A model generated the notes under the pieces. That model was given only the letters and a program-made list of their open reading frames with translations. It searched no databases and had not been told where the DNA came from. A stretch of DNA of 64,000 nt from assembly GCA_021794015.1 (NCBI GenBank), contig JAJYRQ010000010.1, positions 1 to 64,000 on the forward strand, given 5' to 3'. The translations under genes and the position numbers were made by a program. Of this stretch, positions 25,450 to 33,049 are shown one piece after another. The DNA is from Deltaproteobacteria bacterium. GTDB lineage: Bacteria > Desulfobacterota > Binatia > Binatales > Binataceae. The stretch's first letter is position 1. The number at the start of each line of letters is the position of its first letter.

Positions 25450-28128
25450 TTATTTTCGCAAATCCTTCAGGTCCTTAACCACCATCAGTTCGTTGCCGCG
25501 GTCGTCGATCACCTTCAGCGCGATTCGGCCATGCTCGCCCGCTTCGAACGGCGCGCTCACGGTGCCTGCTAAATGGTCCCAAACCGCGTCCTCATACACG
25601 CCGCGCAGGGCCCGCTTCAGATTCTCCCACGCGCCCGTTCGCGGAAAGAACGCCTGCGAAACATGGAAGCTGAGGCCGTTGTAGTCCGTGTCGAGCAGCC
25701 ACGCGGGCACGTCGTCGCGCCGATGTTCCGTTTCCATCGTCAGCGGATCGAATACATCGAACCCCAGCAATTGGACCTCGTACATCGAATGTCCGTTGTC
25801 GCCCTTCCCTTTGACCTTCCGCACGGCGATCTCAGGCAGGCCGCATACGCTGAAGATCTGGCTTGAGCGCATGTTCTTGAGCAGGTCGCCCATGATCAGG
25901 TCGGGCGTCGCCTGCACGTAGGTTGCGGGCACGCCGACCGCTGCCTCCGCATTGTCGATGAGGTTGCGGGCGTTGGGCTGGATCGCGAAACCAATCACGT
26001 AGAGATGGGCGTAGCCCTTGGCGTGCGCTTCGCGCGCCGCCTCGTAAACCAGCTTTTCGCTGACCGCGCCGTTCTCCGGCCCGAACACGATGGCGACGGT
26101 TTTGCCATCGCCGTTGCCGTTCACGACCTGCGCTTCGGCCGAGAGCGCGAGCGTCTTGGCGGGCGGGCGGATGTTCTTGAGATTCACCGCCCTGCCGCCG
26201 CCGACGTGGAGCACCGGCGACTTGCGCAGCACTTCGAGCATCCGCTCGGTGTACGAAGCATAATCCTCAGCCCGTGCCTCTCGCGCGACGCCGTCGCGTC
26301 CGGCCGCCTCGAAATCCATCGGCGTGGGGATGGTCGCTTCAACCACGAACGGTCCGGTCACGCGGGTGACTCCGCCCACAACTTCGGGCCGGTCAACGAG
26401 AATTTCTTCCCTGGGCGGCTGGTCTTTGGCGATCGATTCAAGCGTGATATGCGGCACGATGCCGCCTACTTCCTCGCCCTTGACGTTCTGCTTGCGCTTG
26501 TAGACGAAGCCGCCGGCCGGGCCGCGCGCCTCGTCTTTAAGCTGGTAGTATGGAAACGTCGCGGTGAGCAGGCGCTGGCGCGCGAGCGCCAGAGGCACGC
26601 GAGAAACGTCGGTTGTGATCCAGCGCCGCCCCCACTGCTCGGCGACGTAGGCCGTGGTTCCGCTGCCACAGGTTGGATCGAGCACGAGATCGCCGGGATC
26701 GGTGGTCATAAGCATGCAACGGGCAACTACTGTTGGTGACGTTTGCACAGCATATATGCGTTGCGTACCAATCTGGGTTGACTCCCATCGGTCGGTAATG
26801 GCTATGACTGGGAAGTCCTGGACGAGGCGGCGATAGCGTATTACGGAACCCATCACCTCAACTCGGTTCACATTCGCTAGTCTTTGAAGGCCCTCCAGAG
26901 TTGTCTTCCAGTGAGTGTCTGCTCGCGGAACATATCTTTTGCCTTGAAAAACAAATTCCCGCGCTTCCGACGAGGCACCTTCCGAGTAGAGCGGGGCGAG
27001 CTGGTAGCGCTTGCTGCCGTGCGGCGTGATTCCCGTTCGGCGTTCTTCCTCGGACATCCGCCTAGACGAGCCATCTGGAAGAAGGAGCATATCGTAACGG
27101 TCAAGCGATGGGTCTCCGCTCTTACGTTCTTCGTACAATTGATGATATTTGATGCGCTCCCTATCGCGTCCATACCACAATAGGTAATCAACGGTGGGAG
27201 GAAGCAAATTTCCTTCGACGCCGCCCGTCTTCTGGAAGCTGATAATCCCTGCAAAGTTCCAAGCTCCGAAGACCTCGTCCATTACCTCGCGGACGTGATG
27301 CAGATTCTCGTCGCTGATCTGCACGAAGATGCTTCCGCTGGGAGCAAGCAACTCGCGGCAGAGCAACAGCCGGTCGCGCATATAGGTCAAGTACGAATGC
27401 AGCCCCAGTTCCCAAGTGTCGCGGTAGGCCTTCACCATCTCGGGCTCGCGTGTCATGTCCTCGTCGTCGTTGTGATCGACGTCGCGCTTGCGGACGAAGG
27501 GCTGGAAGTTCGAGCCGAACTTCACGCCATAGGGCGGGTCCATGTAGATCATCTGCACCTGCCCGCCCAGCCCTTCGAAATGGAGCAGCGAATTCATGAC
27601 GACCAGCGAATCGCCGAGGATCATCCGGTTGACCCACTTGTCGCGATGCTCGTAGGCGCGGAGCACCTGGTCGGTTATCGAATGCTGCGGGTCGGCGAAC
27701 AGCTCAAGCTCCATCTGCGGGTCGCGCCGATGGCCCTTGAGCGTTTCGATTATCGCCTTGGTCGATAGCCGCTCATGGATAAAGAGCGGCAGCGTCGGCA
27801 CCTCGAACGAGAGCCGCTCGGCCTTTCCCGCCCAGTTGAGGAACGCTTTGCTTAGCGCCTTGAGCTCGCTCGCGGCCCCTTTGGCTTCCTCGATCGACTT
27901 TGCCTCGAGAATTCGCGCGATCAACGCCTCGCCGCGTTCGCGCGCCGGGTTCTGACCGTCCCACTCCAACGCCGGCGACAGCGAAGAATCGTAGCGGTAG
28001 GTGGCCGGCGGCTTCTTCTTCCGAAACTGTGCCTGCGTGCCAACGTCCGGCCTGAGCGGACTCTCGGCCTCCCGATGCCGGTAGGTTTCAGCCGGCGGCG
28101 GCCTCGTCGGCCTTTTCACTCTTGCCAC
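25450..28128 (-). CDS. Type III-like DNA adenine methyltransferase (Mod)
   Basis: An 892-residue N6-adenine/N4-cytosine methyltransferase with beta-class order: catalytic DPPY at 197-200, then the SAM site LDPTCGSGTT at 481-490. The segment in between is the likely target-recognition domain and is lower in GC. The C-terminal third (from about 560) is an extra domain, ending LKVIDDRGNELMVV. Its likely partner is the Res gene at 20500-23634. It starts 9 nt after the cyclase-like gene. Recognition sequence cannot be read from the protein. Confidence 0.9.
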   Translation of the reverse strand: MARVKRPTRPPPAETYRHREAESPLRPDVGTQAQFRKKKPPATYRYDSSLSPALEWDGQNPARERGEALIARILEAKSIEEAKGAASELKALSKAFLNWAGKAERLSFEVPTLPLFIHERLSTKAIIETLKGHRRDPQMELELFADPQHSITDQVLRAYEHRDKWVNRMILGDSLVVMNSLLHFEGLGGQVQMIYMDPPYGVKFGSNFQPFVRKRDVDHNDDEDMTREPEMVKAYRDTWELGLHSYLTYMRDRLLLCRELLAPSGSIFVQISDENLHHVREVMDEVFGAWNFAGIISFQKTGGVEGNLLPPTVDYLLWYGRDRERIKYHQLYEERKSGDPSLDRYDMLLLPDGSSRRMSEEERRTGITPHGSKRYQLAPLYSEGASSEAREFVFQGKRYVPRADTHWKTTLEGLQRLANVNRVEVMGSVIRYRRLVQDFPVIAITDRWESTQIGTQRIYAVQTSPTVVARCMLMTTDPGDLVLDPTCGSGTTAYVAEQWGRRWITTDVSRVPLALARQRLLTATFPYYQLKDEARGPAGGFVYKRKQNVKGEEVGGIVPHITLESIAKDQPPREEILVDRPEVVGGVTRVTGPFVVEATIPTPMDFEAAGRDGVAREARAEDYASYTERMLEVLRKSPVLHVGGGRAVNLKNIRPPAKTLALSAEAQVVNGNGDGKTVAIVFGPENGAVSEKLVYEAAREAHAKGYAHLYVIGFAIQPNARNLIDNAEAAVGVPATYVQATPDLIMGDLLKNMRSSQIFSVCGLPEIAVRKVKGKGDNGHSMYEVQLLGFDVFDPLTMETEHRRDDVPAWLLDTDYNGLSFHVSQAFFPRTGAWENLKRALRGVYEDAVWDHLAGTVSAPFEAGEHGRIALKVIDDRGNELMVVKDLKDLRK
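25478..25515. repeat. 38-bp near-identical direct repeat, copy B (mod 3' end)
   Basis: The second copy of the repeat at 25004-25041, differing at three positions. It lies in the last 22 codons of mod, coding for the VIDDRGNELMVV segment. Confidence 0.85.
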
Positions 28129-28137
28129 GTCTCGCCC

Positions 28138-28923
28138 TCACGCAGTCAGCATGGCATTCACGAATGCAACCGTGTTCTCGTACTTGGCGCGGTCCCTCGG
28201 ACGCAAGTTCGAAAGCGGTCCGAAGAGCTGTATAAAGCCCCGATAAAAACTTTCGGCGCATATCGGCGGTTGAACCTTGAGGTTGTTCCGGTGCGAAAGC
28301 GGCCAAGCTAAGACAGGCCGCGATGCCTTTTCGCCGGATTTCAGAGGCACCATCCATTTCACGACCAAGTCGCAGCCGTTCTGGCCCTTAAGTGCCGGTT
28401 TCAATTCCGCTGTCCTCTCAGCGACACGCTCGTCTAGCACACATCCCAGCCACTGTGCTTGCTCGCCCAATCGGTAAGCTTGGATCAACGGAGGCCCGAC
28501 GAACGCGTTTTCATCCTGGTTGAAGACGAAGAGACCGTGAGCCAGACCAATTCGAAATGGGGCACAGCGCCACAGACCTTGCGAGAACAGTTCGAGACAA
28601 GCAATGAGGATCAACCGTAGGTCCTCCGCCTCGTCGCCTTTCGTGAATAGCAAGACGGTGTCCGAAAAGGTGAAGCTCGCAACGTGATCCGCGATCTTGA
28701 TGTGACGACCGTTCACCCGGTACGAAAGAGCCATCACTCGCCGGAGCGCGATAACCGTATCGGAAACGACCGACCATGCGAGCTTTGGATCGTGGAGCGT
28801 GAGTTGGCTCATCCCGAGCATGTCCACGTGGGCGACATACCGATTCTTGGCAACGCGTTCCCATGCCCCGGCGACTTCATCCGGCGCATAAATTCCGCCT
28901 TCCGTCCTTCGCCAAGTATTCAC
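28138..28923 (-). CDS. Nucleotidyl-cyclase-like protein, orphan
   Basis: A 261-residue protein using GTG 28923. An ATG at 29001 in frame would add 26 Arg/Ser-rich residues that overlap the HepT gene end. Two segments look like class III cyclase strands: VAHVDMLGMS with D34, and FTFSDTVLLFTKGD with D88, followed by FRIGLAHG and a late FVGPPLIQAYRLGEQAQ. These match the two metal-binding aspartates and the layout of bacterial guanylate/pyrimidine cyclases (Pycsar PycC type). No neighbouring TIR or membrane effector of that kind was seen. GC is lower than the genome. Confidence 0.55.
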   Translation of the reverse strand: MNTWRRTEGGIYAPDEVAGAWERVAKNRYVAHVDMLGMSQLTLHDPKLAWSVVSDTVIALRRVMALSYRVNGRHIKIADHVASFTFSDTVLLFTKGDEAEDLRLILIACLELFSQGLWRCAPFRIGLAHGLFVFNQDENAFVGPPLIQAYRLGEQAQWLGCVLDERVAERTAELKPALKGQNGCDLVVKWMVPLKSGEKASRPVLAWPLSHRNNLKVQPPICAESFYRGFIQLFGPLSNLRPRDRAKYENTVAFVNAMLTA

Positions 28924-28942
28924 GGGTTTCCGCCGCCCTGCC

Positions 28943-29146
28943 TCACCCTCCTGCCGCCGCCACTGTGAGCACGGTCCGCTTGGGGACCGTGCCGCCGTCA
29001 AAGGCGCTCTTCCTGACGTAGATGCTCGTGATGGCCGCGTTTGGATCGGGCGAATCGAAGCGGTACGTTCCTTTCGTTTCCTTGCTCCTTTCGAGACTCA
29101 CGCTGACGGGTTTCAAAACTGTGGTCCTCCAGCCGGGTGGATGCAT
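28943..29146 (-). CDS. Small hypothetical protein
   Basis: A 67-residue frame that overlaps the 3' part of hepT out of frame. Its core [11 protein letters not shown]...[18 protein letters not shown] resembles a widespread small unnamed family (KxTKxTYRF...YVRKSAF). If real, the HepT C-terminal tail is a read-through. Its stop is 20 nt before the GTG chosen for the cyclase-like gene. Confidence 0.45.
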   Translation of the reverse strand: MHPPGWRTTVLKPVSVSLERSKETKGTYRFDSPDPNAAITSIYVRKSAFDGGTVPKRTVLTVAAAGG

Positions 29147-29498
29147 TCTCCTTGCCGTACCACGCTTTGAGCGCTTCTTCCGACGCGGTTATGAGCGGCG
29201 GCAGGTCGTCGGTTATGACCTGCCAGAGGATGTCGAAGTCAACCGAATCGTAGCCGTGAATCAGCCGGTTGCGCAGGCCGACGATCTCAGGCCACGGAAT
29301 GTCGGGGCGGAGCCTGCGTTCATCGCTGGGCAACCGCCCGGCCGCCTCACCGACGATTTCAAGCAGGCGGACAAGCGCGAGATTCAGTTGTCGATCGGTG
29401 TCGAGGCGGCCGGGCGTCCTGCCGCGCGCCATCGCAACGGCCTCCCTTGCGTGGTCGAGCATGTGGCGCAAGCGCACGTCGCTTTCATGGCGCAACAT
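28998..29498 (-). CDS. hepT: HepT-like HEPN ribonuclease toxin
   Basis: A 166-residue frame starting at ATG 29498, of which about 120 residues match the HepT (DUF86) domain. The toxin motif RX4HXY is intact: R76, H81, Y83 in [10 protein letters not shown]. In MNT-HEPN pairs the tyrosine is AMPylated by the partner to silence the RNase. The last 45-50 residues are polar and overlap the small frame at 28943-29146, suggesting the native stop was lost. It overlaps mntA by 14 nt. Confidence 0.87.
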   Translation of the reverse strand: MLRHESDVRLRHMLDHAREAVAMARGRTPGRLDTDRQLNLALVRLLEIVGEAAGRLPSDERRLRPDIPWPEIVGLRNRLIHGYDSVDFDILWQVITDDLPPLITASEEALKAWYGKENASTRLEDHSFETRQRESRKEQGNERNVPLRFARSKRGHHEHLRQEERL

Positions 29499-29787
29499 AT
29501 TGGACCTCGGCCTCGGCAACGACGCGATTGCGGAAGTAAGGGCTCAAAAATCCCGGCGTGTTCAGGTCCACCTTCCGGCCCAGAATTTCTGAAAGCTGTC
29601 TTTCCAGGGCGAAGAACCTCAGGCCCGGCACGTGGCCCGCTTCGAACTCAACCAGGACGTCGATGTCACTGTCAGGCCGGAAGTCATCGCGAAGGATCGA
29701 GCCGAAGAGCGCGAGCCGGCGGATATGGTTGCGCCGGCGGAAGTCGGCAAGCCTCTCCCGGTCAATTGCGATGCGGTTCCTCTCCAC
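29485..29787 (-). CDS. mntA: MntA-type nucleotidyltransferase antitoxin
   Basis: A 100-residue minimal nucleotidyltransferase with intact catalytic pattern G29-S30-x10-D41-x-D43 ([17 protein letters not shown]). It starts at GTG 29787. It is expected to AMPylate the HepT toxin encoded immediately after it (14-nt overlap). Compare the second MNT at 25085-25441, where the serine is missing and the partner is broken. Confidence 0.88.
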   Translation of the reverse strand: MERNRIAIDRERLADFRRRNHIRRLALFGSILRDDFRPDSDIDVLVEFEAGHVPGLRFFALERQLSEILGRKVDLNTPGFLSPYFRNRVVAEAEVQYVAP

Positions 29788-29790
29788 TGT

Positions 29791-29991
29791 TCAGCCTTCT
29801 TTCCTAGAACGATGATTCCCGCCTGCGGGCACCGGTACGTCCTTAACCGCCTTCGCTACCACGCGGGCGACGAATGCCTGCATGGACACGTCTTCCAGCG
29901 CCGCCTTCACCCGGAGTTTCCGGTGAATCTCCTCGGGCAAGTCGACGTGAATCTTCCGTCGCCGGATGATTGCTTTCCTGAGAGCCCGCAT
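29791..29991 (-). CDS. Ribbon-helix-helix / HicB-like DNA-binding protein
   Basis: A 66-residue protein (ATG 29991) with a short basic strand RRKIHVDLPEEIHRKLRV then two helices (AALEDVSMQAFVARVVAKAV), the Arc/HicB ribbon-helix-helix layout. It lies 3 nt ahead of mntA and is the first gene of the island, so it may autoregulate the operon. It could also be a part antitoxin. A GTG at 30021 would add ten residues. Confidence 0.65.
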   Translation of the reverse strand: MRALRKAIIRRRKIHVDLPEEIHRKLRVKAALEDVSMQAFVARVVAKAVKDVPVPAGGNHRSRKEG

Positions 29992-30218
29992 CACACGTGG
30001 TATCTTTGTACAGAACGGCACTTAACCTCAAGAGGCTACGGGATCGCGGACCAAGTGCTGCAACCGTCGCTCGCTCATAATAGAATCAGGTGGAAGCTAG
30101 GGAGGGTCAGTGCCGCGCCGCCTCATGGCAGGAAAGGACAGAGGATTAAGGGTCGGCTGCCCCGGCGGCCCGGGCCGACTTTGCAGCCGCCAGGGCGACC
30201 GTTCGAAGCGGAGGCGTC

Positions 30219-30899
30219 ATGGAGTCGTCAATCGCCTTGATCTTCGATCTCGACGGCACGTTGGTCGATTCGGTCTACCAGCACGTGCTGGCCTGGCAGG
30301 AGGCGCTGCGCGGGGAGGCGATCGAGCTTTCGGTCTGGCGTATCCACCGTAAGATCGGCATGAGCGGCGGCCTTTTCTCCCAGGCCCTGCTGCGCGAGAC
30401 CGGGAAAAGTCTCGACCAGGAGGTGATGCTGCGCCTGCAAAAAGCGCACGCCGAGGCCTACCACCGGCGCCTGGGACAGGTGGTGCCTTTGCCCGGTGCC
30501 AGGGAGCTGCTCGGCTGCCTGAGCAATTTGCAGGTGCCGTGGGCGGTGGCAACCAGCGGCCGGCTGGAGACCGCGGCACCGGCGGCCGCGATGCTTAAGC
30601 TGCCGCCGCATGTTCCGCTGGTGACCCGCGACGACGTGCCGCATGCCAAGCCGAGCCCTGATCTTTTCCTCGAAGCGATGCGGCGGCTGGGAGTTGACCC
30701 TACGGACACCGTGGTTGTCGGCGATAGCATCTGGGACATGCTGGCGGCCCGGCGCGCGCGGGCGCTCGGCGTGGGCCTGCTTTCCGGCGGCTACGGCGAA
30801 GGCGAGCTGGAAAAGGCGGGCGCTTACCGGGTGTACGAAGACCCGGCCGGCCTGCTGCGCCATCTCGACGAGCTGGGCGTACGCGCCTTGGAATGCTGA
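30219..30899 (+). CDS. HAD-family hydrolase, phosphoglycolate phosphatase-like
   Basis: A 226-residue HAD phosphatase. Motifs are DLDGTLVDS (nucleophile D10), VATSGR (motif II), K in PHAKPSPDLFLEA (motif III) and GDSIWDM (motif IV). The cap is the helical type seen in phosphoglycolate and beta-phosphoglucomutase-like enzymes. Substrate is unknown. Confidence 0.9.
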   Translation: MESSIALIFDLDGTLVDSVYQHVLAWQEALRGEAIELSVWRIHRKIGMSGGLFSQALLRETGKSLDQEVMLRLQKAHAEAYHRRLGQVVPLPGARELLGCLSNLQVPWAVATSGRLETAAPAAAMLKLPPHVPLVTRDDVPHAKPSPDLFLEAMRRLGVDPTDTVVVGDSIWDMLAARRARALGVGLLSGGYGEGELEKAGAYRVYEDPAGLLRHLDELGVRALEC

Positions 30900-31026
30900 C
30901 CGGGCGCAGGCCCTGCGCCAGTTCGAGCCGGCGCTCCAGCACCGCCCCTCGAGGCATTCGGCTAGAACTGTTGTTGCCGGGCACCGGACAGGCAGGGTAC
31001 AGATGACGAACAAGATGGAGGGAAGA

Positions 31027-31656
31027 ATGTCCGCGCGCCAAGCAGGAGACCGGACCATCGACCAGGACCGATTGTTTCCGGCCACGGCGATGCCCGACAG
31101 CACCTGGTGGCACGCCCTATGGCCCGACCCCGACGGCGTGGTCGCGGCCCTGGGCATCGCGCCGGGAATGACCGTCATCGATCTGGGCTGCGGCGACGGC
31201 TATTTTACCGCCGCCATTGCCCGCCGGTTGGGCACGGGCCGGGTCGTCGGGGTCGACTTGGACTCCGCAATGCTCGCGCAGGCCAAGGCCGCTTGCGCGG
31301 GTATGGAAAACTGCGCTTGGCTGCTCGGCGACGCCATGGAGCTAAGCCGCCTCATTGCCGAGCCGGCGGACTATGCGCTCATCGCAAACACCTTTCACGG
31401 CGTGCCGGACAAGACGGCGTTGGCGCGCGAGGCGGGCGTGACCTTAAAGGCAGGCGGTCATTTCGCGATCGTCAATTGGCATCCGATACCGCGCGAGACG
31501 ACGACCGTGCTGGGAGAGCCGCGCGGACCGCGCACCGAATTGCGCCTGTCGCCGGAAGAGACCCGCGCCGTCGTTGAGCCCGCCGGCTTCAAGCTGGAAG
31601 CGCTGGTCGAGCTGCCGCCGTATCATTACGGAGCCGTCTTCGCCCGCGCGCAATGA
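31027..31656 (+). CDS. Class I SAM-dependent methyltransferase
   Basis: A 209-residue Rossmann-fold methyltransferase. ATG 31027 has a GGAGGGAAGA ribosome site, so I use it over earlier in-frame ATGs at 31003 and 31015. The SAM loop is VIDLGCGDGYFTAAIA and the acidic ribose-binding residue follows in VGVDLD. The pattern recalls arsenite or ubiquinone-type methyltransferases, but no substrate motif is visible. It follows the HAD gene by 127 nt on the same strand. Confidence 0.85.
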   Translation: MSARQAGDRTIDQDRLFPATAMPDSTWWHALWPDPDGVVAALGIAPGMTVIDLGCGDGYFTAAIARRLGTGRVVGVDLDSAMLAQAKAACAGMENCAWLLGDAMELSRLIAEPADYALIANTFHGVPDKTALAREAGVTLKAGGHFAIVNWHPIPRETTTVLGEPRGPRTELRLSPEETRAVVEPAGFKLEALVELPPYHYGAVFARAQ

Positions 31657-32147
31657 TCGCCGCGCCGCCGCCGGCCTCGAGCCCGGCGGCATTGCGGCGG
31701 TAGTGTCGCCCGCGTCTCACAAGCCGCCCGGCTGCGCTCGAGTTGCCGCGCAGGCCCGCCGGCGGTTGCACTCGGATCTGTCGCCGTGACGGGTCTCGAC
31801 GCCTCGGCGTGCGGCAAGCGGCAGTGCCAATCGCCCCACAGACGCCGCGCCGCCAAGCTTTGCGGCTGCCACTACCGCCTGCCGCCGTGCGGTTCTATGC
31901 TGGTGGCCACAACTTTGCGGGCAACGCGCTGCCTGTGACAATCTATGTATGGCCTTCCAGCCGAGGCTTTTTGCCCGAGGCGCCAACAAGCCCTGAACCG
32001 GGATGCAGGGCGACGACGGCCCCGACACGAGGTGCGGGCAAGGCCATGGCCGGGCCGGCGCCGACCAGCCGGCGCCGGCTGTTGGTCTCAACTACGGCCA
32101 CGGCGCGGACCGTTTGCCGGCCAGGCTGCGGAAACAGGGGACTCGGG
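31657..32147. other. Region with no recognised gene
   Basis: About 490 bp between the methyltransferase and the aldolase. Several frames are open, including one that continues into the aldolase gene, but they are Arg/Pro-rich and show no family pattern. A short AT-richer tract near 31930 is the only compositional break. Confidence 0.4.
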
Positions 32148-32933
32148 ATGCACAGAGCGGAATCCAACCTAAGAAAGAACATCATCGAGCACTGCCGCTG
32201 GATGAACGCGGTAGGAATCAACCAGGGCACCTCGGGCAACGTAAGCGTGCGCTCAGGCGACGTCATGCTTATCACGCCCTCGGGTATCGGCTACGACGTG
32301 ATGAGCCCGCGCGATATACGCCAGATGCCTATCGCGCGGACGCGCGACGACCATGGAGCGCCACCGGCGGTTTCCACCGAGTGGCGCTTTCACCGCGCGA
32401 TTCTGCATGCTCGTCCGGAAGCGGGCGCCGTGGTCCACACGCACAGCACCTACGCCACCGTGCTGGCGATTTGCCGGCGCGAGATACCCGCCTGCCATTA
32501 CATGGTCGCCGCCGCCGGCGGTCCCAACATACGGGTCGCCCGCTACGCCACCTTTGGCACTCAGGAGTTGGCCGACAACGTGCTAAGGGCGCTAAAGGGG
32601 CGTACCGCCTGCCTCCTTGCCAACCACGGCGCGGTTGCAATCGGACGCGATCTCAAGCAGGCGGTCTGGCTCGCCGTCGAAATCGAAACCCTTGCCCGGC
32701 AATACTACCTGTCACTCTGCATCGGCGGACCCCGGCTTCTGCCCGACGCCGAGATCGAGCGCGTGCGCGAGCTTTTCCAGAGCTACGGACCGAAGCCCCG
32801 GCGAACGGACTCGTCCCCGCCAAAGCGCCTCAAACGCGGCGTCTACCCCACAAGGCAGAGCCGGGGCGGCAGCGACCATCCCGATCCCTCCAGGCGAGGC
32901 TGGGAAGCTCGATGGGCAGGGCGGCCTCGTTAG
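32148..32933 (+). CDS. Class II aldolase/adducin-family protein
   Basis: A 261-residue protein; ATG 32148 gives MHRAESNLRKNIIEHC. Zinc-ligand and catalytic positions of fuculose-phosphate aldolase are visible: TSGNVSVR, TPSGIGYD, STEWRFHRAI (glutamate), VVHTHSTYA (two histidines) and LLANHGAVA (third histidine). It would cleave a small phosphorylated or free sugar. The last 45 residues are basic and not seen in family members, so the end may be extended by a lost stop. Confidence 0.85.
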   Translation: MHRAESNLRKNIIEHCRWMNAVGINQGTSGNVSVRSGDVMLITPSGIGYDVMSPRDIRQMPIARTRDDHGAPPAVSTEWRFHRAILHARPEAGAVVHTHSTYATVLAICRREIPACHYMVAAAGGPNIRVARYATFGTQELADNVLRALKGRTACLLANHGAVAIGRDLKQAVWLAVEIETLARQYYLSLCIGGPRLLPDAEIERVRELFQSYGPKPRRTDSSPPKRLKRGVYPTRQSRGGSDHPDPSRRGWEARWAGRPR

Positions 32934-33049
32934 GGGACGGCGCTGGCGGGATGGCGCCCCGGGATATCTCTGCCGGGGTTATTATGGGAAACAGCGGGTG
33001 GTCGTCAAAGAGGTAACAGGCTGGGCCGCAGGGGAGTCTGAAGGGCGAC

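Noticed and set aside
30643-31026. Upstream extension of the methyltransferase frame
   Set aside because: It overlaps the HAD gene in another frame, and a strong ribosome site marks ATG 31027.
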